The position numbers and the translations under genes were made by a program. The notes beneath the pieces were generated by a model. The model saw only the letters and a program-made list of their open reading frames with translations. It made no database searches and was not told the origin of the DNA. DNA of 64,000 bases from Streptomyces sp. MUM 178J. GTDB lineage: Bacteria; Actinomycetota; Actinomycetes; Streptomycetales; Streptomycetaceae. Location of the stretch: assembly GCF_022414575.1 (NCBI RefSeq), contig NZ_JADWYQ010000025.1, positions 36,995 to 100,994 on the forward strand. Direction: 5' to 3'. How positions within the stretch are numbered: position 1 is the stretch's first letter; every line of letters starts with the position of its first letter. Below, piece by piece: positions 7,870 to 16,313 of the stretch.

Positions 7870-9798
7870 TCAGGAGCGGAGTGGGTTGGCGATGGTGACG
7901 TAGACCGACTGGGTGTCTACGGGGCCGATGAGTTCGTCGAGCCCGTGCAGCCGGGTGAGCAGATTGGCTTTGGAGCGCAGAGTGGGCGCGTCGAGGAGCA
8001 GCGCGGGCAGAGGTGAGCCCAGGTCCGCGGCGGAGGCGAGGAACTGGCGGAAGGCGGCGAGGAGCACCCGCTCATCGGCGAGGCGCTGTGCGCCGAACGC
8101 CCCGATGAGGCCGAGGACGTTGTTGATGCCCAGGTAGTAGGCGAAGCGCTCGTCGGTGACGGCGTCGGAGACGAAGGTGTCGCTGTCCCGGCCGACGCCG
8201 GGCAGCCGGCGGTCGAGGTCGGCGCGACGGGATTCGCGGAAGTAGTAGCCCTGGTTGTCGCGGTAGCGGCCGCCGACGGGCCAGCCGTCGGGGTCGAGGA
8301 GCACCAGGGTGTTCTGCTGGTGGGCTTCGAGGGCGATGCCGGCGACGCCGTCCAGCCAGAGCACCGGGCGCACCACCTGGTCGAGGTAGCGCAGGAACCA
8401 CTCGGCGGCGACGGCGCTGACGGGCCGGCCGGTGCGTGCGGAGAGGGTCCGCACGGTGGCGGCGATCCGGGAGTGCATGCCCGCTTTCCCCGGCCAGGGC
8501 CGGGGAGCGGTCAGGCCCGCGATGCAGACGGCGTCGTCCCCGGGCCCGAAGGGGTTGTGGCGCAGCAGTACGTCGAATCCGGGGACGGGCCGGCCATCGC
8601 TGGTGTCGACGGCCAGCCAGGCGGGGTCGCGCACGATGTCAAAGCCGGGGTGCTCGGCACGCCACTGCTCGGCGAGGCCGGCGCGGAGCAGCCGGTGGAC
8701 TTCGACGCCGCGGTGGAGTTCCTTGCGGAGGTTCTCACGGCGGGAGTTGGTGATCCGGACCCCGAGCGAGAGTTTGAGCATGGCTGCGACGCCGGGCCGG
8801 TGGACGGTGCGCACGGAGGATGTGGGGTGCCAGGGCTCGCCGTGGGGGCCCAGGTCGTGCAGCAGTCCGGCGTCCAGGAGCGCGGCGACGGCGGGGCGGT
8901 GGGGCAGGTCGCGGGCCTGCCAGGGGTGCAGCGGGAGGGGGACGGCGCCCTCCGGGTGGGGGAGTTCATCGCTGAGTCGGCGGACGAGTTGCTCGGCGGG
9001 GACGCTGCGGCCGCCTTCCGTCCAGGCGGATGCGCAGGCCAGGACGGATCGGTCGACGGCCATCCAGTGGAGCGGGAAGGAGCCGTGGAGCTCGGGTGAG
9101 TAGCGGCGGACTTCGGTGTCGGAGAGTCCTTCACGGCTTTTGGGGGTGGGGTGCAGGGGGTGGCCGAGCAGCAGCGACTGCTCGGCGGTGAGGAAGAAGT
9201 CCGCGGCGGGCTGCGGGGCGGGGCTGACCCTGCGGTCGGCGATGAACTCCGCCGTACGGCGTACGGAGTCGGCGACCCGGCCCACCAGGTCGACGCCGCC
9301 TTCGCGCCGGCCGGACTCGCGTCCGAGGAGGGCGGCGAGGGTGACGGCGTCCACGGGCGGGGCGTCCCGGGGGCCGCCTTCGAGGACGGGCGGGTCGAAA
9401 CGGTGCCAGCCGGCGGGGGACCAGTAGCGGACGGGGACGAGGAGCGCGCCGGCGCTCGCCTTCAGCGGGATGCGCAGGGCGGGGCCCTCGGGATGGGCGA
9501 GGTCGTTCTCCCGTACCCAGCAGCGCAGGAGGTTCTCGACTCCGGCGGCGTCGGCCGCGCGGTGCGGGTCCGGGTGGTCGAGCGGGTCGTCCGCGGTGAC
9601 GGCGGGGTGGGCGGCCGGGGCGCTCTCGGCGGAGGGGCCGGTGGAGGGCAGGCAGTCGTCTGCGTGGCCTCCCGACTGCTGCCGGGGGACCGTCACCGTC
9701 TCGACGGCAAGATGTCCGCGGAGCCTGTTCGCCCCTGTGGCGCGGGCGGCGGAGCGGCCGTCGGGCTCGGGCGCATCGGGCGAGGGAGTGGAGTTCAC
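7870..9798 (-). CDS. IucA-like NIS siderophore synthetase
   Basis: IucA/IucC family ATP-dependent ligase, 642 residues. It has the canonical NIS nucleotide-binding motif GHPLHPTPKSREG (~215-230), PLHPWQARDLP, SSVRTVH, and the HQQNTLVLLD and RDNQGYYFRES motifs in the C-terminal half. Members with this pattern usually activate citrate or a similar polycarboxylate, complementing the DesD-like enzyme encoded two genes downstream. The first ~75 residues are a poorly conserved Pro/Ala-rich extension. The GTG start at 9796-9798 is preceded by AAGGAAG. It lies 39 bp after the aminotransferase gene. Confidence 0.9.
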   Translation of the reverse strand: MNSTPSPDAPEPDGRSAARATGANRLRGHLAVETVTVPRQQSGGHADDCLPSTGPSAESAPAAHPAVTADDPLDHPDPHRAADAAGVENLLRCWVRENDLAHPEGPALRIPLKASAGALLVPVRYWSPAGWHRFDPPVLEGGPRDAPPVDAVTLAALLGRESGRREGGVDLVGRVADSVRRTAEFIADRRVSPAPQPAADFFLTAEQSLLLGHPLHPTPKSREGLSDTEVRRYSPELHGSFPLHWMAVDRSVLACASAWTEGGRSVPAEQLVRRLSDELPHPEGAVPLPLHPWQARDLPHRPAVAALLDAGLLHDLGPHGEPWHPTSSVRTVHRPGVAAMLKLSLGVRITNSRRENLRKELHRGVEVHRLLRAGLAEQWRAEHPGFDIVRDPAWLAVDTSDGRPVPGFDVLLRHNPFGPGDDAVCIAGLTAPRPWPGKAGMHSRIAATVRTLSARTGRPVSAVAAEWFLRYLDQVVRPVLWLDGVAGIALEAHQQNTLVLLDPDGWPVGGRYRDNQGYYFRESRRADLDRRLPGVGRDSDTFVSDAVTDERFAYYLGINNVLGLIGAFGAQRLADERVLLAAFRQFLASAADLGSPLPALLLDAPTLRSKANLLTRLHGLDELIGPVDTQSVYVTIANPLRS

Positions 9799-9837
9799 GG
9801 GTCTTCCTTGTGCTGTCGCGTGCGATGTCGGCCGGGG

Positions 9838-11280
9838 TCAGTACGGCTGCCCGCTGTCGGAGCTCGGCGGGGAGGGGTGTGGTGCGGTGCGGCCTGCCGG
9901 GTAGGTGCGGCCGACCGCGGCGCGGCGCGAGGTCGCGGTGGTTTTCTCGGCGGCGGCCAGGGCGTCGGCGAAGCGGTCGAGGACGGCCGCCGCCTGTTCG
10001 TCGGTGAGGGTGAGGGGAGGCAGCAGACGGACGACGCTGGAGTGCCGTCCGCCCAGTTCGACGATGAGTCCGCGCCGCAGGCACTCCTGCTGCACGGCGG
10101 CGGCGAGGGCGGGTGCGGGCGGCGGGGCGACCGCGTCGGCAGCGGGGGCGTCCAGGTCGACCAGCTCGACGCCGATCATGAGCCCGCGGCCGCGGACGTC
10201 CCCCATGCCGGGGTGGGCGGCACAGAGCCCCTGGAGCTGGCCGAGCATCCGGGCGCCGAGTGTGGCGGCGCGGTCGGCGAGGCGGTTCTCGCGGACGAAG
10301 GCGAGGGTGGCGGCGCCAGCGGCCATGGCGAGCTGATTGCCGCGGAAGGTCCCGGCGTGGGCGCCTGGCGGCCAGGCGTCGAGCCCCGAGCGGTAGACGA
10401 TCACGGCGAGCGGCAGCGAACCGCCGATCGCCTTGGAGAGCACCATCACATCGGGGACGACACCGCTGTGTTCGACGGCCCAGAAGGCGCCGGTGCGGGC
10501 GACGCCCGTCTGGACCTCGTCGGCGATCAGGGGGATGGAGCGGGCTGCCGTGAGGGCGCGCATCCGCCTCATCCAGTCGTCCGGGGCGGGGATGACCCCG
10601 CCTTCTCCCTGGACCGGTTCGAGGATCATGCCGGCGGGGGCGGGCACGCCCCCCTTGGGGTCGTCGAGGAGGTGCTCGGCCCAGCGGGCGGCCAGTTCGG
10701 CCCCGCGGTCGCCGCCGATGCCGAAGGGGCAGCGGTAGCCGTGTGGAAACGGCAGCCTCGTCACCCGCACGTCGGTGGCTCCGCCCGAGGCGTCGAGCGC
10801 CCCGGCGGTCATGCCGTGGTAGGCGCCGGTGAAGGCGAGCAGCCCCTCGCGGCCGGTCGCGGTGCGCACGAGTTTGAGCGCTGCCTCGACGGCGTCCGTG
10901 CCCGCGGGGCCGCAGAACTGGATGCGTGCGTCGTCGGCGAGTTGACGCGGCAGCGTGGCGAACAGCTCGGTGGTGAAGGCGTCCTTGACGGGGGTGGCGA
11001 GGTCCAGGACGTGCAGCGGAGCGCCGGAGTCCAGGACCTTCTTGATCGCTTCGAGGACGACTGGGTGGTTGTGGCCCAGTGCCAGACTGCCGGCCCCTGA
11101 CAGGCAGTCGAGGTAGCGGCGTCCGTCCGCGCCCTCGATGGTCAGCCCCCTGGCCCGGACGGGGACGATGGGCAGCGACCGGGCATAGGTGCGGGCGGCG
11201 GACTCACGCAGCGACTGCCTGCGCAGAATCCCCTCGTGTGCCGCGGGGGGCGCGGCAGGGGCGGGTTCGGTCACGGACAC
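9838..11280 (-). CDS. Class III aminotransferase, 2,4-diaminobutyrate-type, of siderophore operon
   Basis: PLP-dependent class III aminotransferase, 480 residues, most like diaminobutyrate-2-oxoglutarate transaminases (RhbA/Dat). Seen: SGAGSLALGHNHP, QFCGPAGTDAVEAALKL, the aromatic PLP-stacking segment TGAYHGMTAGAL, EPVQGEGGVIP, IADEVQTGVARTG and the Schiff-base lysine in VLSKAIGGSLPLA. It likely supplies a diamine precursor to the two synthetases. The frame continues open upstream for over 500 codons, antisense to the protease gene, but the start is set by AGGAGG at 11291-11296 followed by GTG at 11280. First gene of the siderophore operon. Confidence 0.9.
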   Translation of the reverse strand: MSVTEPAPAAPPAAHEGILRRQSLRESAARTYARSLPIVPVRARGLTIEGADGRRYLDCLSGAGSLALGHNHPVVLEAIKKVLDSGAPLHVLDLATPVKDAFTTELFATLPRQLADDARIQFCGPAGTDAVEAALKLVRTATGREGLLAFTGAYHGMTAGALDASGGATDVRVTRLPFPHGYRCPFGIGGDRGAELAARWAEHLLDDPKGGVPAPAGMILEPVQGEGGVIPAPDDWMRRMRALTAARSIPLIADEVQTGVARTGAFWAVEHSGVVPDVMVLSKAIGGSLPLAVIVYRSGLDAWPPGAHAGTFRGNQLAMAAGAATLAFVRENRLADRAATLGARMLGQLQGLCAAHPGMGDVRGRGLMIGVELVDLDAPAADAVAPPPAPALAAAVQQECLRRGLIVELGGRHSSVVRLLPPLTLTDEQAAAVLDRFADALAAAEKTTATSRRAAVGRTYPAGRTAPHPSPPSSDSGQPY

Positions 11281-11613
11281 GGCTGTTCGTCCTCCTGCGT
11301 TGACAGATGCGCCGCCCCGACGTGGCGCCGGCATGCCCGGGCGACAGGGGTAGAGGGTGAACTCCCATTCCCCCGTACGTGCTAACGACAGAGCGGCTCG
11401 GGGATCACGGGTCATCCGAAGATCATTCGAAGATCTCGCACGGGCGGGCCGGAACCGCGGACCTGCTGCGTGCCGTCCCTGTCGGCACCGGCATAGTGGG
11501 GGGCCGCATCCCGACCGTGAACACATCGGCCGGGATGCACCTGTGCCCGTTCGACGGTGAACGCAGTGAACAGATTTCTGACGTCCGTTCTGAAGTCCCA
11601 GGGGGATCACGAG
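11281..11613. promoter_or_regulatory. Divergent control region, siderophore operon / protease lipoprotein
   Basis: 333 bp between divergent starts. No copy of the Streptomyces iron box (TTAGGTTAGGCTCACCTAA-like) could be recognised on either strand. A 17-bp interrupted palindrome, agatcattcgaagatct, lies at 11420-11436 and overlaps a direct repeat of cgaagatc. It is the best operator candidate here, with no known owner. Confidence 0.35.
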
Positions 11614-12789
11614 ATGCGACCCATTCGCCCGACGCTGGCGGCGGTCTCCACGGCCGCCGTGCTGGCGCTGACCGCTGCCGCGTGCGGTCCGAGCGAAGAT
11701 GCGGCCGGCGACAAGCCCGGCGCGCCGGCGAGCCAGTCCGCCGACCAGAAGATCACGATCCCGGACGACCTCAAGGACAAGCTCAAGGAGCACGGGATCG
11801 ATCTGGACAAGTGGAAGAACGGCGAGTGGAAGAACTGGGACAGGGACACCTGGCTGCGAGAGGCCAAGGACTTCGTCAACCCGATCATCGAGGACCTGTG
11901 GGACCCGGACCGGATGCGTGAGGCCGACCCGCTGCCGGAGGAGCCCGTGGAGGACGACATCTCCGACGACCAGGGCGTGACCGACCCGACGCCGGAGCCG
12001 GTGGACGCGCGTTTGGTGAAGGCTCCGTACCACGCCGGTGAGCCCGAGGCGGGCAAGCTGTTCTTCGACGGCCCGAAGGGCTCCATGGTCTGCTCGGCCA
12101 CCGTCGTCAAGGACCCGGCCAACCCCGGCAAGTCCAACATGGTGTGGACCGCGGGCCACTGCGTCCACGCGGGCAAGGAGGGCGGCTGGTACCGCAACAT
12201 CGCCTTCGTGCCGTCCTACAACGACGGCGCCAAGCCCACGGCCCAGTTGGAGCAGACGCCCAAGGAGGAGATCGCTCCGTATGGCGTCTGGTGGGGTGAC
12301 TGGGCGCAGACCTCCGAGCAGTGGATCTCCGGCGGCGCGACGACCGGCGGACAGGGCGCGCCGTACGACTTCGCGGTGATCCATGTGACGCCGGAGAAGG
12401 ACGGCGACGGCAAGTCGCTGGAGGAGACGGTCGGTTCGGCGCTGCCCGTGGACTTCGACGCGCCGACGGCCCCGGACATCGCCGCCATGACCGCGACCGG
12501 CTACCCGGCGGCGCCGCCCTTCGACGGCCAGCGCATGTACCAGTGCTCCGACAAGCCGGGCCGACTGTCGATCAAGGCGGACGAGCCGACGATGTACCGC
12601 ATCGGCTGCACCATGACGGGCGGTTCGTCCGGCGGCGGCTGGGTCGCCGAGGGCCGTGACGGCAAGCCGGCGCTGGTGTCCAACACCTCCATCGGCCCGG
12701 TGACGGCCGGCTGGCTGGCGGGGCCTCGTCTGGGCAAGGAGGCCCGGGGCGTCTACACGGCCGTCAGCGAGAAGTTCGCGGGCCGGTAG
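11614..12789 (+). CDS. Trypsin-like serine peptidase lipoprotein
   Basis: Predicted secreted lipoprotein of 391 residues. The signal peptide ends in a lipobox (LTAAAC, acylated Cys24). After a charged, Lys/Asp-rich spacer (~40-140) comes a chymotrypsin-fold domain with the full triad: His in TAGHC, Asp in APYDFAVIHV and Ser in GGSSGGGW. The ATG at 11614, with GGGGGA upstream, is the only start giving an N-terminal signal peptide; the in-frame codon at 11557 would bury it. It is divergent from the siderophore operon and convergent with hflX. The substrate is unknown. Confidence 0.85.
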   Translation: MRPIRPTLAAVSTAAVLALTAAACGPSEDAAGDKPGAPASQSADQKITIPDDLKDKLKEHGIDLDKWKNGEWKNWDRDTWLREAKDFVNPIIEDLWDPDRMREADPLPEEPVEDDISDDQGVTDPTPEPVDARLVKAPYHAGEPEAGKLFFDGPKGSMVCSATVVKDPANPGKSNMVWTAGHCVHAGKEGGWYRNIAFVPSYNDGAKPTAQLEQTPKEEIAPYGVWWGDWAQTSEQWISGGATTGGQGAPYDFAVIHVTPEKDGDGKSLEETVGSALPVDFDAPTAPDIAAMTATGYPAAPPFDGQRMYQCSDKPGRLSIKADEPTMYRIGCTMTGGSSGGGWVAEGRDGKPALVSNTSIGPVTAGWLAGPRLGKEARGVYTAVSEKFAGR

Positions 12790-12831
12790 AGCCCGGGCCG
12801 GTCCAGCGGCCAGCAGGTCCACCGCTGCGGC

Positions 12832-12871
12832 GGAAGGCCCGCGCTCCCGGGAACGAGAGCGCGGGCCTTCC
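12832..12871. terminator. Terminator between the protease gene and hflX
   Basis: 15-bp perfect inverted repeat (ggaaggcccgcgctc and its complement, 10-nt loop) between the convergent stop codons of the protease and hflX. Confidence 0.8.
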
Positions 12872-12916
12872 ACGTACGGCAGGAGCGCCCGGCAGGCCGC
12901 CGGCGCGCCGGACTTG

Positions 12917-14422
12917 TCAGCCGGCCACCGGGACGTACGGGGCCAGCGCGGCGGCCAGCTCCTCGTGCACACGGGCCTTGAGCAGAGTGCCCTCCGTGGT
13001 GTGCTCCTCGGAGATCACCTCACCGTCGGCATGCACCCGCGAGACCAGTGCGCCCTGGGTGTACGGCAGCAGCACCTCGATCTCGACCTGCGGCCGCGGC
13101 AGCTCGGCGTCGATCAGCGCCAGCAGCTCGCCGATGCCCTCGCCCGTCCGTGCGGAGACCGCGATCGCATGCCGCTCGACGCGCAGCAGCCGCTGCAGCA
13201 CGAGCGGATCCGCCGCGTCCGCCTTGTTGATCACCACAATCTCGGGCACGTCCACCGCGCCGACATCGCGGATCACCTCGCGCACGGAAGCGAGCTGCTC
13301 CTCGGGGGTCGGATGCGATCCGTCCACCACATGCAGGATGAGATCGGAGTCGCCGACCTCCTCCATGGTGGAGCGGAACGCCTCGACCAGGTGGTGCGGC
13401 AGATGCCGGACAAATCCCACGGTGTCGGCCAGCGTGTAGAGCCGGCCGCTGGGCGTCTCCGCCCGCCGCACGGTCGGGTCGAGGGTGGCGAACAGTGCGT
13501 TCTCCACCAGGACGCCCGCGCCCGTGAGGCGGTTGAGCAGCGAGGACTTCCCGGCGTTGGTGTATCCGGCGATGGCGACCGACGGCACCTTGTTGCGGCG
13601 CCGCTCCTGCCGCTTGATCTCCCGGCCGGTCTTCATCTCCGCGATCTCCCGGCGCATCTTCGCCATCTTCTCGCGGATCCGCCGCCGGTCCGTCTCGATC
13701 TTGGTCTCACCGGGGCCGCGGGTGGCCATGCCCCCGCTGCCGCCGCCGCCCATCTGCCGGGACAGCGACTGACCCCAGCCGCGCAGCCTGGGCAGCATGT
13801 ACTGCATCTGCGCGAGGGCGACCTGCGCCTTGCCCTCTCGGGACTTGGCGTGCTGGGCGAAGATGTCCAGGATCAGGGCGGTGCGGTCGACCACCTTGAC
13901 CTTGACGACGTCCTCAAGGTGGATCAGCTGGCCAGGGCTCAGCTCACCGTCGCACACCACGGTGTCGGCGCCGGACTCCAGCACGATGTCGCGCAGCTCC
14001 TGCGCCTTGCCCGAGCCGATGTACGTCGCCGGGTCCGGCTTGTCGCGGCGCTGGATGACACCGTCGAGCACCACTGCGCCCGCCGTCTCGGCGAGGGCCG
14101 CGAGCTCCGCGAGGGAGTTCTCCGCGTCCTGCACGGTCCCCGAGGTCCATACGCCGACGAGTACCACGCGCTCCAGGCGCAGCTGCCGGTACTCGACCTC
14201 GGTGACGTCTTCGAGCTCGGTGGAGAGGCCGGCGACGCGGCGCAGCGCGGCGCGGTCGGAGCGGTCGAACTGGTCGCCGTCCCGGTCTCCGTCGATCTCG
14301 TGGCTCCAGGCGACGTCCTCTTCCATCAGGGCATCGGCCCGAAGGCTCTCGGCACGACGGCCGGCGCTGGGCTTTTGTGCGAAGCGCGGCTCGTCCTGGG
14401 AAGGGGATGAAGAGGAGGTCAT
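12917..14422 (-). CDS. hflX: GTPase HflX
   Basis: Ribosome-associated GTPase that splits stalled or heat-damaged 70S particles, 501 residues. An N-terminal HflX domain (~75-260) includes RRDKPDPATYIGSGK and the Gly-rich linker MGGGGSGGMATRGPGETKIE. The GTPase domain has G1 GYTNAGKSS, G3 DTVGFV, G4 NKAD and G5 SARTG. A C-terminal domain follows. The frame stays open far upstream, but the ATG at 14420-14422 has AAGGAT before it and gives the expected length; the extra upstream peptide is an antisense shadow of the peptidase gene. Confidence 0.95.
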   Translation of the reverse strand: MTSSSSPSQDEPRFAQKPSAGRRAESLRADALMEEDVAWSHEIDGDRDGDQFDRSDRAALRRVAGLSTELEDVTEVEYRQLRLERVVLVGVWTSGTVQDAENSLAELAALAETAGAVVLDGVIQRRDKPDPATYIGSGKAQELRDIVLESGADTVVCDGELSPGQLIHLEDVVKVKVVDRTALILDIFAQHAKSREGKAQVALAQMQYMLPRLRGWGQSLSRQMGGGGSGGMATRGPGETKIETDRRRIREKMAKMRREIAEMKTGREIKRQERRRNKVPSVAIAGYTNAGKSSLLNRLTGAGVLVENALFATLDPTVRRAETPSGRLYTLADTVGFVRHLPHHLVEAFRSTMEEVGDSDLILHVVDGSHPTPEEQLASVREVIRDVGAVDVPEIVVINKADAADPLVLQRLLRVERHAIAVSARTGEGIGELLALIDAELPRPQVEIEVLLPYTQGALVSRVHADGEVISEEHTTEGTLLKARVHEELAAALAPYVPVAG

Positions 14423-14603
14423 TGGATCCTTACGTCGATGGGAGTGATGGCGACTGTCGTCGTCGTTGTGTCCGTCACAACGTGTGACCTGGCCGGATGA
14501 TTCCCGGGCGGCCCCGGGTCCCCGGGGGCGGTGCCCGCCGGGCGCGGCCGCGTCGCCCACATGTCGATGGTCCCACGCCGCCACGGGGTGCGTCACCCGG
14601 GTT

Positions 14604-16115
14604 TCAGTGCGCTGCCGGGAGGGCGTCGGCGGGTTGCCGGGCGCCGGTGGCGGGCCCGGTCTTCCAGTCGGGGTGGCCGGGCATGGGCGGAGTGCGCTTG
14701 CCGTACAGCCAGTCCTGGAAGAAGCGCGAGAGGTCGCGTCCGGCGATGTCGGAGGCGAGCGAGGTGAAGTCCGCGGTGCTCGCCGTGGAGTCGCGGTGGG
14801 CGCGCACCCACTCCCGCTGCAGCCGGTCGAAGGCGGCCGCGCCGATCTCCTGCCGCAGCGCGTAGAGCACCAGGGCGCTCCCGTCGTACACGATGGGGCG
14901 GAAGAGGCTGAGCTTCTGCCCTGGGGCGGCCGGTTTGGGTGCGGCGGGCGGTCCTCCGTCGGCCCGCCATGCGTCGGACTGCGTGTACGCGTGGCGCATG
15001 CGCCGCTCCAGGGTGTAGCCCTCGTGCTCCTCCGCGTACCGGGACTCGTACCAGGTGGCATGGCCTTCGCTGAGCCAGAGGTCGGACCAGCGGCGGAGTG
15101 AGACGCTGTTGCCGAACCACTGGTGCGCCAGCTCGTGCACCATGATCGAGTCGACATACCACTCGGGATGTCCGGGTTCTGTGAAGAGCCCGCGCTCGAA
15201 CAAGGACAGCGTCTGCGTCTCCAGCTCGAATCCGGTGCGGGCGTCGGCGATCAGCACCCCGTAGGTCTCGAAGGGGTACGGGCCGACTCTCCTTTCCATC
15301 CAGGCCAGTTGTGCGGGGGTCTTGTCGAGCCAGGGTTCCAGCTTCCGGGCGTCCGCGGCGGGCACGACGTCCCGCAGCGGGAGCCCGCGCGGTCCCGTGC
15401 GCTTCAGGACGGCGGAGCGGCCGATGGAGACCTGGGCCAGCTCCGTGGCCATGGGGTGGCCGCTGCGGTAGGACCAGGTGATGTGGTCGCCGGCGCCCGT
15501 GCGCGCCGTACGCACTCCGTTGGCCACCGCGGTCAGCTCCTTGGGCGCGGTGATGCGGAAGGTGAAGTACGCCTTGTCCGCGGGGTGGTCGTTGCAGGGG
15601 AAGACGCGGTGGGCGGCGTCGGCCTGGTTGGCCATCGCCAGTCCGTCGCCGGTGCGCACCCAGCCTCCTGCGTTCTTGTCTCCCCGGGGGTCGCTGGTGT
15701 GGTCGACGGCGATGCGCAGCCGCTGCCCGGGGGTGAGGGGCACGGCGGGTTCGACGACCAGGTCCTCGCCCGCGGCGGCGAATTCGGCGGGGGCGCCGTT
15801 GACCCTGACGCTGCGGACGGTCCCATGGGTGAAGTCGAGGTTGATGCGGTCCAGCGGCTGCGTCGCCCAGGCGTCGATCTTGGTGATGGCGTCGAGCGGC
15901 TCGGCGTTGTCGCCGTGGTATGTGAGGGCGATGTCGTACGCGACCACGTCGTAGCCGGGGTTGCCGAGGTCGGGGAAGAGCGGGTCCCCGATGCCGAGGG
16001 GCGCGCGCTCGGGCAGGGCCGCGGCGACGAGGGCGGCCGAGGCGGCGGTCAGCAGGGCGACGCGCAGACGGCGGCGGGCCGACGGCCGACGGGACGGCGG
16101 TGAGGTGTGCGGCAT
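14604..16115 (-). CDS. Secreted M1-family metallopeptidase
   Basis: Zinc aminopeptidase-like protein, 503 residues, with an Arg-rich n-region and hydrophobic core (residues 17-35) of an export signal. The zinc site HELAH is at 327-331, with the third ligand Glu350 in LWLSEGHATW. FELETQTLSLF at ~296-306 stands in for the GAMEN-type exopeptidase motif. It is shorter than classic ~850-residue PepN and matches the compact secreted M1 group of streptomycetes. The ATG at 16113-16115 opens the signal peptide. It lies 181 bp upstream of hflX on the same strand; co-transcription is uncertain. Confidence 0.9.
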   Translation of the reverse strand: MPHTSPPSRRPSARRRLRVALLTAASAALVAAALPERAPLGIGDPLFPDLGNPGYDVVAYDIALTYHGDNAEPLDAITKIDAWATQPLDRINLDFTHGTVRSVRVNGAPAEFAAAGEDLVVEPAVPLTPGQRLRIAVDHTSDPRGDKNAGGWVRTGDGLAMANQADAAHRVFPCNDHPADKAYFTFRITAPKELTAVANGVRTARTGAGDHITWSYRSGHPMATELAQVSIGRSAVLKRTGPRGLPLRDVVPAADARKLEPWLDKTPAQLAWMERRVGPYPFETYGVLIADARTGFELETQTLSLFERGLFTEPGHPEWYVDSIMVHELAHQWFGNSVSLRRWSDLWLSEGHATWYESRYAEEHEGYTLERRMRHAYTQSDAWRADGGPPAAPKPAAPGQKLSLFRPIVYDGSALVLYALRQEIGAAAFDRLQREWVRAHRDSTASTADFTSLASDIAGRDLSRFFQDWLYGKRTPPMPGHPDWKTGPATGARQPADALPAAH

Positions 16116-16313
16116 GCCTTACGGCTATCAGCGCACGGATGGCGGCAGGACGCGGCGCGCGTCATGCCACCCGAACGGGTCGGCTGTCCGAACCCGGTCG
16201 GCCCGCATCGGGGCGGCGTGCGTCCGGGCGCCCGAACGGCTCAGCGTGGACCGGTCATTGCACACGGGGGCGCGGTGCGCACCGGTCGGTGCGCTGCGCC
16301 GGCAGACGCCGTT

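Noticed and set aside
11281..11613. DmdR/IdeR iron box
   Set aside because: Both strands were read for TTAGGTTAGGCTCACCTAA-like palindromes; none was close enough to report.
11281..12972. Open frame that would extend the aminotransferase by more than 500 residues
   Set aside because: It is antisense to the protease lipoprotein, has shadow-like Arg/Gly/Val composition, and a clear ribosome site and start exist at 11280.
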